DNA from: Aquificaceae bacterium
GTDB lineage: Bacteria > Aquificota > Aquificia > Aquificales > Aquificaceae
Assembly: GCA_027014155.1 (NCBI GenBank)
Contig: JALWEG010000003.1
Location: 2,479-56,954, forward strand
Length of the DNA: 54,476 nt
Direction: 5' to 3'
The notes under the pieces were generated by a model. The model ran no database searches. It saw nothing but the letters and a program-made list of their open reading frames with translations, and was not told the origin of the DNA. The translations under genes were made by a program, and so were the position numbers. Positions 1 through 8,420 of this stretch are shown one piece after another. The first letter of the stretch is position 1, and each line of letters opens with the position of its first letter.

Positions 1-330
1 GGTGCGCTTACCGAAAGGCTCTTGAGGGTTCAGAGGAACGAGAGGGGAAGCAAGCCTTTCCTCAAAAAGCTTAAGGGTCTGAAGATGAACGAAACCGACC
101 TAAAAGGTTTATTGCCAGAAATCAGAATGAAACTTGAGGAGTATGACAGATACCGTGCTGGAGAGGATAGGCTCTTTAAGCTCGCCTCTCAATACCTCTC
201 TGAAGCACCTTCAAAATGGAATATGGGTATAGATGAAATGAACTTCTACTTTGCCTTGGGAATGGGGATGTTTGATAGGCTTGCAGATTTCATATACAGA
301 AAGGAGGAGAGCGATGAAAAACAGGCGTGA
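1..330 (+). CDS. cas8b: Cas8b/Csh1 C-terminus (type I-B Cascade large subunit), 5'-truncated by window edge
   Basis: The frame is open from base 1 and gives the last ~109 residues. It opens GALTERLLRVQ and continues with PFLKKLKGLKMNETDL, which is how the C-terminus of the Csh1/TM1802-type Cas8b family reads. The large subunit recognises the PAM and stabilises the R-loop in Cascade. An internal ATG at 85 exists but the upstream frame is coding. The stop at 328-330 lies 17 nt inside the next gene (cas7, starting 314), so the two are translationally coupled. cas6, usually the first gene of this operon, must lie upstream of the window. The assignment rests on the C-terminal pattern plus the I-B gene order behind it. 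Confidence 0.8.
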   Translation, partial: GALTERLLRVQRNERGSKPFLKKLKGLKMNETDLKGLLPEIRMKLEEYDRYRAGEDRLFKLASQYLSEAPSKWNMGIDEMNFYFALGMGMFDRLADFIYRKEESDEKQA

Positions 331-1213
331 GTTCTTGTTCCTTTACGATGTTTCATGGGCAAATCCAAACGGTGACCCTATGGATGAGAACAAGCCGAGA
401 ATTGATGAGGAGACGGGTATAAACTACGTCACCGACGTGAGGCTTAAAAGAACTGTCAGAGACCAGCTTGTAGATATGGGATATGAGGTCTTCCTGAAGG
501 AAGAAAGGGACGAAAACGATAAACTCAAAACCAAAGAGGATATATTCTCCAAATACGGCAACGATTATCAAAAGGTTCTTGATAAGTGTATAGATATAAG
601 GCTTTTTGGAGGAACCTTTGCAATTAAAAACCAGCAAAGGTCTTTCACCGGTCCCGTTCAGTTTAAGTTCGGGAAATCCCTGCACAGGGTAAAGCCTGAG
701 CTTGTTAAAGGCACCACCGTAATGCCTTCTGCGGAGCAAAAAGCTCAGGGTACCATGACGGAAGTCCACGTTTTACCTTACTCTCTGATAGCCTTCTACG
801 GAATAGCCAATGAAAAGGCTGCTAAGGATACAAAGCTGAAAGATGAAGATGTAGATGCGATGCTCAAAGCCATGTGGTTTGGTCATAAAGGTTCCACGGA
901 TGTAATCTCACGTTCCAAGTTCGGACACGAACCTCGCCTTCTGATAGAGATAATCTACAAGGAGGGAACTCTTACCCACATGGGTGAGTTGGACAAGCTG
1001 GTGAAGATAAACACGGACAAAAGAGACGAGGAGATAAGGGACATAGAGGAAGTAGAGATAGACCTAACAAAGCTGAAGGAAAAGGTTGAGAAATACAAGG
1101 ACAAAATAAAGAAAGTGAGATACAAACTCGGCGATAGGGTAAGGTTGAAGGAGGGTATAGAGAGCGTTTTTGAATGCGTGGAGGTTGAGAAACTTGATTT
1201 TGAGGATAGCTAA
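314..1213 (+). CDS. cas7: Cas7/Csh2, type I-B Cascade backbone subunit
   Basis: 299 residues. Cas7 polymerises along the crRNA to form the Cascade backbone. The N-terminus LYDVSWANPNGDPM (residues 10-23), then DVRLKRTVRD at 41-50 and a central FGGTFAIKN segment, are signature Csh2/Cas7 features. I chose ATG 314, not the longer frame open from 251, because GGAGGAG precedes it at good spacing and the family N-terminus begins here. It overlaps the cas8b stop. The gene is followed by only 23 nt before the inserted hicB gene, so it remains in the same transcript. Confidence 0.93.
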   Translation: MKNRREFLFLYDVSWANPNGDPMDENKPRIDEETGINYVTDVRLKRTVRDQLVDMGYEVFLKEERDENDKLKTKEDIFSKYGNDYQKVLDKCIDIRLFGGTFAIKNQQRSFTGPVQFKFGKSLHRVKPELVKGTTVMPSAEQKAQGTMTEVHVLPYSLIAFYGIANEKAAKDTKLKDEDVDAMLKAMWFGHKGSTDVISRSKFGHEPRLLIEIIYKEGTLTHMGELDKLVKINTDKRDEEIRDIEEVEIDLTKLKEKVEKYKDKIKKVRYKLGDRVRLKEGIESVFECVEVEKLDFEDS

Positions 1214-1236
1214 ATTATTACCATAGGAGGTCAGGA

Positions 1237-1443
1237 ATGGAAAGAAGGTTCACTATGGTAGTGGAAAGATGTCCAGAGACTGGGCTTTATATTGGATACA
1301 TTCCCGGAATACCGGGAGCTCACACACAAGGTGAAACTATAGAGGAGCTTGAGAGAAATATGAGGGAAGTTCTTGAATTACTTCTTGAGGAAGGTGTTCA
1401 GGTGGAATCTGAATTCGTAGGCACACACACAGTAGAGGTTTGA
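1237..1443 (+). CDS. hicB: HicB-family antitoxin, inserted in the cas operon
   Basis: 68 residues. The sequence ERRFTMVVERCPETGLYIGY, followed by IPGAHTQGETIEELERNM, is the partial RNase-H fold of HicB antitoxins, which bind and block HicA. It lacks a C-terminal DNA-binding domain, so it is the short form. A strong ribosome site (TAGGAGGT at 1224-1231) precedes the ATG. The stop codon TGA (1441-1443) overlaps the TTG start of hicA. The order antitoxin then toxin, and the place between cas7 and cas5, are unusual. I infer that it forms a toxin-antitoxin module cotranscribed with Cascade genes. Confidence 0.9.
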   Translation: MERRFTMVVERCPETGLYIGYIPGIPGAHTQGETIEELERNMREVLELLLEEGVQVESEFVGTHTVEV

Positions 1444-1676
1444 AATTGCCTAAAGTACCTGTTTTAAAGCCCGATGAGGTCGTACGAGCGCTGAAAAATC
1501 TCGGTTTTAAAGAGGCAAGGCAGAAAGGCTCCCATAGGGTTTTTAAGCACGATGATGGTCGCGTAACCGTAGTACCAATACACAAGGGAAGAGACATCTC
1601 TCCTGTCTTACTGAGAAAGATACTGAAAGACATAGGTGTTCCTGTGGATGAATTCTTGGAGGCTTTGAAAAAATGA
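1440..1676 (+). CDS. hicA: HicA-family mRNA interferase toxin, inserted in the cas operon
   Basis: 78 residues. HicA is a small double-stranded-RNA-binding-fold ribonuclease. The segment ARQKGSHRVFKHDDGR carries the catalytic His (H32) in its usual G-S-H context, and VPIHKGRDISPVLLRKILKDIG is the conserved C-terminal half. Length is normal and the key residue is intact, so the toxin looks active. The start is TTG at 1440, giving a TTGA overlap with hicB. Its stop (1674-1676) overlaps the ATG of cas5 as ATGA. Translation of cas5 is therefore probably coupled to the toxin gene. Confidence 0.9.
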   Translation: MKLPKVPVLKPDEVVRALKNLGFKEARQKGSHRVFKHDDGRVTVVPIHKGRDISPVLLRKILKDIGVPVDEFLEALKK

Positions 1677-2434
1677 AGGTTCTGTCCTTCTCTCTTTTTG
1701 GAGACTTCGCACACTTCAGGAAGTTCTACACGACCTCATCACCTCTGAGCTTTCCCTTTCCACCACCGCCAACCATAAGAGGAATAGTCGGTGCCATAAT
1801 GGGGTTTTCCAAAGAAGAGTATCTTAATAAAACGAAAGGCATTTCAGTGGGAGTTTCCCTAAAAGCTCCTCTTAAGAAAGTCAGGATGGGACTGAACCTG
1901 ATCTTTACAAAGGGAAGCTCAGGGAAATTTGACCCTACCCTCGTTCCTTGGAGGAAGGGGGACGTAAACAAGACTCTCAGAACTCAGATAAAGGCCGAGT
2001 TCATCAAAGACCCGATTTACAAGATTTATTTGAGTGCGGACGAGGACTTTATTGAAGAGCTTGCGGGGTTGCTCAAAGAACATAGAAGCTACTATACGGT
2101 CTCCTTAGGTCTTTCAGAGCTTATCGCAGACTTCAACTTTGAAGGTATTTACGAAGGCAGGGAGCTTAAAGTTTCCTCAAAAGCGGACAGCATAGTCCCC
2201 ACAAAGCTTGTTCAGGAGATAGACCTTGAAAGACTGCAGAGGATAGGCAAAGAGCGCATACCTGCCAATATGTGCACCGATAGGAAAGTTCTTAGATATG
2301 AAGATGTAATCTTTAACATGGAGGGAGGAAGCCTGTTCGGAAAGTTTAAAGACCTTGTAGAGCTTGAAAACGGGGAGGTGGTTTATCTGTGCAAGCAAAG
2401 TCAGAACTATACTCCCACCCAAGTGTCTTCATAG
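1673..2434 (+). CDS. cas5: Cas5 (type I-B Cascade, crRNA 5'-handle binding subunit)
   Basis: 253 residues. The N-terminus MKVLSFSLFGDFAHFRKFYT followed by PLSFPFPPPPTIRGIVGAIMG is the Cas5 RAMP start with its glycine-rich turn. Cas5 caps the crRNA 5' handle next to Cas7 and Cas8b. ATG 1673 overlaps the hicA stop (ATGA), and the 3' end overlaps the proposed GTG start of cas3 by 46 nt. A second conserved region is at about residues 150-165 (GEL-type beta hairpin). The gene sits downstream of hicBA but reads as a normal full-length I-B Cas5. Confidence 0.9.
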   Translation: MKVLSFSLFGDFAHFRKFYTTSSPLSFPFPPPPTIRGIVGAIMGFSKEEYLNKTKGISVGVSLKAPLKKVRMGLNLIFTKGSSGKFDPTLVPWRKGDVNKTLRTQIKAEFIKDPIYKIYLSADEDFIEELAGLLKEHRSYYTVSLGLSELIADFNFEGIYEGRELKVSSKADSIVPTKLVQEIDLERLQRIGKERIPANMCTDRKVLRYEDVIFNMEGGSLFGKFKDLVELENGEVVYLCKQSQNYTPTQVSS

Positions 2435-4710
2435 AAGACCATATAAACCGCTGTCTTGAGCTTATGAACTTCTATATGGAAGAAGTTCCTCTTTTGGATA
2501 ACGAGACTAAGACCACGATAGCGGTATCTACGGCTCTACACGACTTCGGGAAGTGCACCTCTTACTTTCAGGATTACATGAAAACTCTTATGGAAGGCAT
2601 CAAGCCGAAGACAGATAGGCTCAAGGAACACGCCTTCCTTTCGGGAGTTTATACCTTTTACGCTCTCAAAGACCTTGTAAATGACCCTTACCTTTATCTC
2701 TTTTCCTTTATAGCCTGCAAGAGACACCACACCAATCCCTACTCTTTCACTGAGGAAACGTCCATAATTGATGAAGACCTTGATCTTCTTCAAAAACAGA
2801 TAGAGAGCATAGATGAGGGCAAGGCGAACATATTTTTATCTAATCTAAACCTACCTAAACCAGTGAGAGATGCAATTTACTTTAAGAAGAGAGAGTTTAT
2901 GGATAACTTACATGACATTTTGAAAGAAATCAAAAGGTTAAAGCGTAATGTAAAGAAGTGCAAAACAGAAATAAAGGATTTTGTGAAATTCCAGTACATC
3001 TTTTCACTTATCCTTGATTCGGATAAAACGGAGGCTGGAGCAAAACCTTTCAAACCGGAGAGGGTAGAAAAGATACCGCCGAAGGCGGTGGTTTCGTTTA
3101 AAGAAAAAAATCTAAAAGAGGATTCACCTATCAACAGATTGAGGGAAGAAGCCTTCAGAGAGGTTTTGGGGCGTGAGATAGATACCTCTAAAAGGCTTTA
3201 CTCTATAACCCTTCCAACCGGCACGGGTAAGACATTAACGGGCTTTGCCTTTGCTCTGAAGCTCAGGGAAGCGATAACAAAGGAAAGGGGGACAGTCCCA
3301 AGGATAATCTACTCCCTGCCATTTCTTAGTATCATAGACCAGAACGCAGAGGTGCTTGAGGAGGTTCTTAAAGAAGAGTTCAAGGAAGTTAGCGGAAGAC
3401 TCCTTTTAAAGCACCATCACCTATCGCAGGTGGGAGACTTTGGCGAGTTTGAGTTTTCCGTCTCAAGAGTTCTTACGGAAGGGTGGAATTCCGAGGTGGT
3501 GATAACCACGTTCGTTCAGTTCTTTGAAACGCTTATCTCCTGCAGAAATTCCGCCTCAAGGAGGTTTAACAAGCTCGCTAACTCAATAGTGATACTGGAC
3601 GAAGTCCAGTCCCTTCCCACTAAATACTGGTATTTATTGAGGGAGATGATAAAAGAAGTTTCCCAAAGCCTCGGCACCTTCTTTATACTCATGACCGCAA
3701 CACAACCATACCTTGTAGAAGAGTGCGTAGAGCTTGCGTCAAAGGAGAGGTATCTTAAAGACCTTGATAGAATCACCGCACACTTTGACCTTGAGGAGAA
3801 GACGATAGATGAGTTTTTAGACGGCATAGAGTTTAGGAAAGACAAGACATACCTTTTTATAGCTAACACCATAGCTTCTTCAAAGGAACTTTATGAAAAG
3901 CTGAAAGAGAGGCTGGAGGAAGATATATGCTATCTCTCCACCTCGGTGGTTCCCTATGAGAGGAAGGAACGGATAGGCAGGATTAAAAGGGGACATTACA
4001 GAGTGGTAGTGAGCACTCAACTTGTTGAGGCAGGTGTGGACATTGACTTTGACATAGTTTACAGGGATTTTGCACCCCTTGATTCCCTTAACCAGTCTGC
4101 GGGAAGGTGCAACAGAAACATGGCAAGGGGAAGGGGAGAGTTCAGGATTGTTAGGCTCGTTGATGAGAAAGGGCAGCCTTTTACAAAGGGAGTTTACGAT
4201 GCGGTTCTCCTTCGCATAACCCAAACACTGCTGGAAGGTATAGACAGCTTATCAGAAAGAGATTTTACCTATTTGATAGAGGATTACTTCAAGAAAGTGT
4301 GGGAAGGTATGAGCAGGGATAAGTCGGAAGAAATCCTTGAGGCGGTCAAGTGCTTCAGATTTACAGGGCAGGACGTGTCTATAAGGAACTTTAGACTCAT
4401 AGACGACCAACCTTACAAAAGAGACGTCTTTATCCAGCTCAACAAGGAAGCGGTGGAGGTTTGGGAAAGAGCTAAGGCAGTACTGAAGGATTTAAGGGCT
4501 AAAAAATTAAACGTATTTCAAGCCAAGGAAGAGTTTGAAAAACTTAAACCTGATTTCTATAAGTTCGTCGTGTCCGTCAACGTTAGAGACAACCAACCTC
4601 TCTTAGACAGCGACCTAAATATGTTCCTTGTCAATACGGAAGAACTTGAGAGATACTACAACCCGGAAACGGGATTTATAAGCACAGGAGGGAGCTTTAT
4701 TGGACTCTGA
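2389..4710 (+). CDS. cas3: Cas3 helicase-nuclease (HD domain fused to SF2 helicase)
   Basis: 773 residues. The N-terminal HD nuclease carries H10, H18, H51-D52 (LHDFGK), H81 and H113-H114. The helicase follows with Walker A LPTGTGKT (275-282), DEVQ (404-407), MTATQP (435-440) and motif VI QSAGRCNR (569-576). Cas3 is recruited to the Cascade R-loop and degrades the non-target strand. The GTG at 2389 is chosen because the HD region needs the residues that follow. It overlaps cas5 by 46 nt, and no better start exists before the HD motif. All catalytic motifs look intact. Confidence 0.95.
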   Translation: MQAKSELYSHPSVFIEDHINRCLELMNFYMEEVPLLDNETKTTIAVSTALHDFGKCTSYFQDYMKTLMEGIKPKTDRLKEHAFLSGVYTFYALKDLVNDPYLYLFSFIACKRHHTNPYSFTEETSIIDEDLDLLQKQIESIDEGKANIFLSNLNLPKPVRDAIYFKKREFMDNLHDILKEIKRLKRNVKKCKTEIKDFVKFQYIFSLILDSDKTEAGAKPFKPERVEKIPPKAVVSFKEKNLKEDSPINRLREEAFREVLGREIDTSKRLYSITLPTGTGKTLTGFAFALKLREAITKERGTVPRIIYSLPFLSIIDQNAEVLEEVLKEEFKEVSGRLLLKHHHLSQVGDFGEFEFSVSRVLTEGWNSEVVITTFVQFFETLISCRNSASRRFNKLANSIVILDEVQSLPTKYWYLLREMIKEVSQSLGTFFILMTATQPYLVEECVELASKERYLKDLDRITAHFDLEEKTIDEFLDGIEFRKDKTYLFIANTIASSKELYEKLKERLEEDICYLSTSVVPYERKERIGRIKRGHYRVVVSTQLVEAGVDIDFDIVYRDFAPLDSLNQSAGRCNRNMARGRGEFRIVRLVDEKGQPFTKGVYDAVLLRITQTLLEGIDSLSERDFTYLIEDYFKKVWEGMSRDKSEEILEAVKCFRFTGQDVSIRNFRLIDDQPYKRDVFIQLNKEAVEVWERAKAVLKDLRAKKLNVFQAKEEFEKLKPDFYKFVVSVNVRDNQPLLDSDLNMFLVNTEELERYYNPETGFISTGGSFIGL

Positions 4711-5206
4711 AAAGAGCATCAGCGTAGGTGGAACCCTCATCTGGTACTACTACATCTGCAAAAGGGAGGTCTGGCTTATAGGACACGGAATAGAACCCGA
4801 GCAGGAAAACGATTACATAGCCTTGGGAAGGCACATACACGAGATTTTCTACCAGCGCAGGAAGAAGGAGCTGAGCATAGACAACACCATAAAGATAGAC
4901 ATACTCCCGGGAAAGAGAGTAATAGGAGAGATAAAGAAAAGCTCCCGATACCTTGAGAGTGCTAAGATGCAGGTAGCCTTTTACCTCTATTACATGAAGA
5001 AGGAGAAGGGAGTGGACATGGAAGGGTTGCTCCTTATCCCCGAGGAGAGAAAGCGGATTAAAGTTTCACTCACACCGGAGCTTGAAAGGGAGCTTGAGGA
5101 AACCGTAAAGAATATTGAGGATATTTTAGAAATGGAAAGACCGCCTTCGGCGGTGAAGATTCCTTATTGTAAAAAGTGCGCCTATAGAAGTATGTGCTGG
5201 GCATGA
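4700..5206 (+). CDS. cas4: Cas4 (PD-(D/E)xK nuclease with Fe-S cluster)
   Basis: 168 residues. Cas4 trims prespacers and helps choose PAM-correct spacers with Cas1-Cas2. RecB-like residues are visible: H47, D67, and E77-I-K79 in the GEIKKSS stretch. Four cysteines fit the 4Fe-4S cluster: C20 near the N-terminus and C157, C160 and C166 at the end (YCKKCAYRSMCWA). The start is TTG at 4700, preceded by an AGGAGGGAG ribosome site (4687-4695), with an 11-nt overlap with cas3. The stop overlaps the cas1 ATG as ATGA. Confidence 0.94.
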   Translation: MDSEKSISVGGTLIWYYYICKREVWLIGHGIEPEQENDYIALGRHIHEIFYQRRKKELSIDNTIKIDILPGKRVIGEIKKSSRYLESAKMQVAFYLYYMKKEKGVDMEGLLLIPEERKRIKVSLTPELERELEETVKNIEDILEMERPPSAVKIPYCKKCAYRSMCWA

Positions 5207-6192
5207 GGAAACCTCTGTATATCTTTTCCAACGGCAGGCTTGAAAGGAGAGAGAACACCTTAGCCTTGGAAACGGAGGAGGGAAGGAGAGTAATACCTGT
5301 CAACTCGGTCTCCGAAATTAAGGTCTTTGGTGAGCTTGACGTAAACAAGAGAGCACTTGAGTTTCTCACCAAAAACCAGATACCAGTTCACTTCTTCAAC
5401 CACTATGGATACTACATAGGAAGCTTTTACCCGCGCGAGGCTTTAAACTCAGGATACATAATCCTGAAACAGGCACAGCACTACCTTGACGAGGAAAGTC
5501 GTATCTATCTTGCAAAGAGCTTCGTGGTCGGTGCGGTAAACAACATGCTCAAGAATCTCCAGTATTACAAAAGAAGAGGTAAAAACCTGAAAGACTCCAT
5601 TGAGAGGATTGAGGAAACCGTAAAGGGAGTTTCCGAGGTCTTTTCAATTCCGGAGCTTATGCAGATAGAAGGCGAGATAAGAAAAACCTATTACAGCTCC
5701 TTTGACCTAATAATCCAGCTCCCCGAGTTCAGCTTTGAGCGAAGAACCAAAAGACCACCGGAAAACCCACTCAACGCACTGATAAGCTTTGGAAATTCCC
5801 TTCTCTATACCACCGCTCTGAGCGAGATTTACAGAACCCATCTTGACCCCCGCATAGGATATCTGCACGAGACCAATCAGAGAAGCTTTACCTTGAACCT
5901 TGACATAGCGGAGGTTTTCAAACCTGTGATAGTGGACAGAGTTATCTTTTCTCTCCTTAAAAAAGGCCAGGTACAGCTCAAGCACTTTGAGGAAGAGGTC
6001 GGCTTTTCATACTTAAACGAAAAAGGCAGAGCAATATTTGTCAAGGAATACGAAGATAAGCTAAAGACGACCATAAAACATAAAAACCTTGGAAAGGTTT
6101 CTTATAGAAAGCTCATAAGAGTTGAATGCTACAAGCTTTACAAACACTTCATGGAAGAGGGGGTTTATACACCTTTCCTCGGAGAGTGGTGA
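5203..6192 (+). CDS. cas1: Cas1 spacer integrase
   Basis: 329 residues. Cas1 with Cas2 integrates new spacers at the leader end. Metal-binding residues are E156 (QIEGEIRKTYY), H222 (GYLHETNQ) and E237 (DIAEVFKP). The FGNSLLYTTALSEIYRTHLD segment is also conserved. I use ATG 5203, not the in-frame GTG at 5194, because it overlaps the cas4 stop as ATGA and MRKPLYIFSNGRL fits the family N-terminus. The cas2 ATG overlaps its stop by 1 nt, so cas4-cas1-cas2 form a translationally coupled adaptation cassette. Confidence 0.96.
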   Translation: MRKPLYIFSNGRLERRENTLALETEEGRRVIPVNSVSEIKVFGELDVNKRALEFLTKNQIPVHFFNHYGYYIGSFYPREALNSGYIILKQAQHYLDEESRIYLAKSFVVGAVNNMLKNLQYYKRRGKNLKDSIERIEETVKGVSEVFSIPELMQIEGEIRKTYYSSFDLIIQLPEFSFERRTKRPPENPLNALISFGNSLLYTTALSEIYRTHLDPRIGYLHETNQRSFTLNLDIAEVFKPVIVDRVIFSLLKKGQVQLKHFEEEVGFSYLNEKGRAIFVKEYEDKLKTTIKHKNLGKVSYRKLIRVECYKLYKHFMEEGVYTPFLGEW

Positions 6193-6458
6193 TGTTTGTG
6201 ATACTGGTCTATGATGTCAAAGAAGAGAGAGTCGGCAAGGCTCTTAAAATATGTAGAAGGTATCTGACCCACGTTCAGAACTCGGTATTTGAGGGAGAGA
6301 TAAGCGAGGCTAAACTCAGGATACTGAAAGACGAGCTAAGGTCAATCCTTGATGAAAACTACGATTCTGTAATCATCTACAAATTCCGAACCAAGCACTA
6401 TTACCAGCGCGAAAGCATAGGTGTAGATAAACCCTCTCATGAGGACTTCATAGTTTAG
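6192..6458 (+). CDS. cas2: Cas2 (adaptation complex dimer)
   Basis: 88 residues. The N-terminal ferredoxin-like strand MFVILVYDVKEERVGKALK with the conserved Asp (D8), and the RRYLTHVQNSVFEGEI segment, are typical of Cas2. The protein bridges two Cas1 dimers during spacer integration. The ATG at 6192 overlaps the cas1 stop (TGATG). A longer frame opens at 6126 inside cas1 but would add sequence absent from the family. It is the last cas gene before the leader. Confidence 0.95.
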   Translation: MFVILVYDVKEERVGKALKICRRYLTHVQNSVFEGEISEAKLRILKDELRSILDENYDSVIIYKFRTKHYYQRESIGVDKPSHEDFIV

Positions 6459-6618
6459 ATCTCCCAACGCTTTGTCTATCCCTCGGGATTTTTACAGGAT
6501 TGAAGGTGGACAGGAAACAAACTCAACTTGACAGGCTTAAGTCAAAAGCATAAAATTTATGTGTAATCTTACGGGATTGCGGACTTCCTTGGCAATTGAA
6601 TAAGATTTTTAAGAGCTG
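6459..6618 (+). promoter_or_regulatory. CRISPR leader with sigma70-type promoter
   Basis: This 160-nt non-coding leader lies between cas2 and the first repeat. It holds a near-ideal promoter: TTGACA at 6528-6533, a 17-nt spacer and TAAAAT at 6551-6556. Transcription would start near 6563, about 55 nt before repeat 1, and run into the array. New spacers should be added at this end. Confidence 0.8.
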
Positions 6619-7515
6619 GTTTATTAGGTGGCTATAAGCGATTGAAACATTTTCTCTTCCGTAAGTGTTAGTGCCTTCCTCATAAGTTTATTAGGTGGCT
6701 ATAAGCGATTGAAACTTCTATTGAGCCTCGGCTGGTGTTTTAGTTGTTAAACGTTTATTAGGTGGCTATAAGCGATTGAAACTGAACCTTGATAATCGTG
6801 TAATCTTCGTTGAGGTAAAGTTTATTAGGTGGCTATAAGCGATTGAAACAGGTAAGCCGACAGATACAGCAAGAGGTAAAAGAGCCGTTTATTAGGTGGC
6901 TATAAGCGATTGAAACAGGTAAGCCGACAGATACAGCAAGAGGTAAAAGAGCCGTTTATTAGGTGGCTATAAGCGATTGAAACTTTGTATGCACTTTATA
7001 TCATCTTCCGGGTTAGTTGGTTTATTAGGTGGCTATAAGCGATTGAAACCCTTGCGCAAGAAGAAGGAAGTTTTTGATATGTATAGGTTTATTAGGTGGC
7101 TATAAGCGATTGAAACATGTTCACTCCCAGAGCCTCAAGGTCTTGAACGTAGGTTTATTAGGTGGCTATAAGCGATTGAAACATGTTCACTCCCAGAGCC
7201 TCAAGGTCTTGAACGTAGGTTTATTAGGTGGCTATAAGCGATTGAAACCTATAGAGCCATCGTCATCAATCAACGTTATATACAGTTTATTAGGTGGCTA
7301 TAAGCGATTGAAACTGTCGTTTTCTACCTTTGCTCTTAGCTTCCTCTTTTGTTTATTAGGTGGCTATAAGCGATTGAAACACCAAAGCATGCACCTTCGG
7401 AGACTCTTTTATAAGTGGTTTATTAGGTGGCTATAAGCGATTGAAACTGTTTGCCCAGCTCCCAGATGTCTCCGGGCTGGGTTATGTTTATTAGGTGGCT
7501 ATAAGCGATTGAAAC
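6619..7515 (+). CRISPR. CRISPR array, 14 identical 30-nt repeats and 13 spacers
   Basis: The repeat begins GTTTATTAGGTGG and ends CGATTGAAAC. Copies start at 6619, 6686, 6753, 6820, 6887, 6954, 7020, 7087, 7153, 7219, 7285, 7351, 7418 and 7486, and I saw no degenerate copy. Spacers are 36-38 nt. The final ATTGAAAC would be the 8-nt crRNA 5' handle made by Cas6. Spacers 4 and 5 (6850-6886, 6917-6953) are identical, as are spacers 8 and 9 (7117-7152, 7183-7218), so only 11 are distinct. The leader promoter and cas operon on the same strand set the direction. Confidence 0.99.
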
Positions 7516-7543
7516 GGAGTCCTGCGGAGCTTGATGAGAGGTT

Positions 7544-7735
7544 TTGGTTTACAGGCAGGGAGACAGGCTTGCTCTTGAAATGGATAGATACGTGGCTACT
7601 ATCCACCCGCCGGATACGAGGATTACTCTGTTTGAGCTTGATGAGCAGTATGAGAACTATGAAGATTATGCAACTCAAAGCGGTAGAACTATAATTAAAC
7701 TATGGCGGTTAAAACATATTCTAAAGAAGCTTTAG
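7544..7735 (+). other. Possible gene fragment abutting the CRISPR array
   Basis: A TTG-started frame of 63 residues opens 28 nt after the last repeat. Its middle (EMDRYVATIHPPDTRITLFE, then LDEQYENYEDYATQSG) has the composition of real protein. The adjacent frame reads SPAELDERFWFTG between 7518 and 7556, so a frameshifted 5' part may lie under it. I do not recognise it. The last 34 nt overlap the next gene. It could be the 3' remnant of a gene cut by growth of the array, or a real small upstream gene. Confidence 0.3.
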
Positions 7736-8055
7736 CACCTGACTACCAAACCATGGTATTGGAATTTGAGAACGTCCCCTTTGATCTGCAAAAGCAGAGG
7801 GAGCTTATATACGAATACGGTGTGGAAGATGATGAGACGGTGAGGTTTGCAGACCAATATCTACTTGACAACTTAGCTGACTTCATAGAAAACTCCCCCG
7901 AGTGGCACGGCTTTAAGATACAGGACAACGAGAGCCAACCTCTTGAGAAGTGGTGGTGGCACTTGAACAAGATTGCCAAGGGGGAGTATCCCATAGACAA
8001 ACTACCCGAGCATTTGAGGGAGATATACAGGGAGGAGTATTATAGGGAGGATTGA
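7702..8055 (+). CDS. Acidic hypothetical protein next to the CRISPR array
   Basis: 117 residues, unrecognised. It is strongly acidic (for example YEYGVEDDETVRFADQYL) and Trp-rich near the end (EWHGFK, KWWWHLNK). There is no signal peptide or membrane segment. A TATAAT at 7690-7695 ends 6 nt before the ATG at 7702, so the message is probably leaderless or nearly so. The stop overlaps the TTG start of the next gene (TTGA), making a two-gene unit. Position beside the array suggests, but does not show, a defence or accessory role. Confidence 0.6.
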   Translation: MAVKTYSKEALAPDYQTMVLEFENVPFDLQKQRELIYEYGVEDDETVRFADQYLLDNLADFIENSPEWHGFKIQDNESQPLEKWWWHLNKIAKGEYPIDKLPEHLREIYREEYYRED

Positions 8056-8318
8056 GGGTGGCGGACATAAGGGAAGAGGAGAGGATAGCGAGGCTTGAGG
8101 AGAAGGTTGAATTTCTTACCCGTGAGGTTCAAGATATAAAGAGGGACGTCAAAGAGCTTAGAGAAGACCTACACCGTGTAGAGGCTTCCCTGCGTGATGA
8201 AATTCACCGCCTTGATAAAAAGTTTACCGTCCTACTGCTCATAGTTATATTCCTTATAATCTTCCTCAATCAAAGCTCCCTTGAGCTTATACTTAGGGTT
8301 CTGGGGGTGATGAGGTAG
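8052..8318 (+). CDS. Small coiled-coil protein with C-terminal membrane anchor
   Basis: 88 residues. Residues ~5-60 are a charged heptad coiled coil (EERIARLEEKVEFLTREVQD). One hydrophobic segment follows at about 61-75 (FTVLLLIVIFLIIFLN), with a short tail. It is probably an oligomeric tail-anchored membrane protein. The start is TTG 8052, overlapping the previous stop by 4 nt. GTG 8058 is a possible alternative. Such proteins are common and give no specific function. Coupling to the acidic protein upstream suggests the two act together. Confidence 0.6.
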   Translation: MRVADIREEERIARLEEKVEFLTREVQDIKRDVKELREDLHRVEASLRDEIHRLDKKFTVLLLIVIFLIIFLNQSSLELILRVLGVMR

Positions 8319-8420
8319 CTCGGTCAAGTGGAAACGCCGGTTATGATATTGGCTATACATAATCTCCGTCGGCCGTATTAAATTAGAAGAGAAAAAAACG
8401 AGTTGAAAAGGAGGTTTCTG

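Noticed and set aside
7074-7436. Open frame of 120 residues across the CRISPR array
   Set aside because: It is only the translation of the repeated CRISPR unit, giving GGYKRLK again and again.
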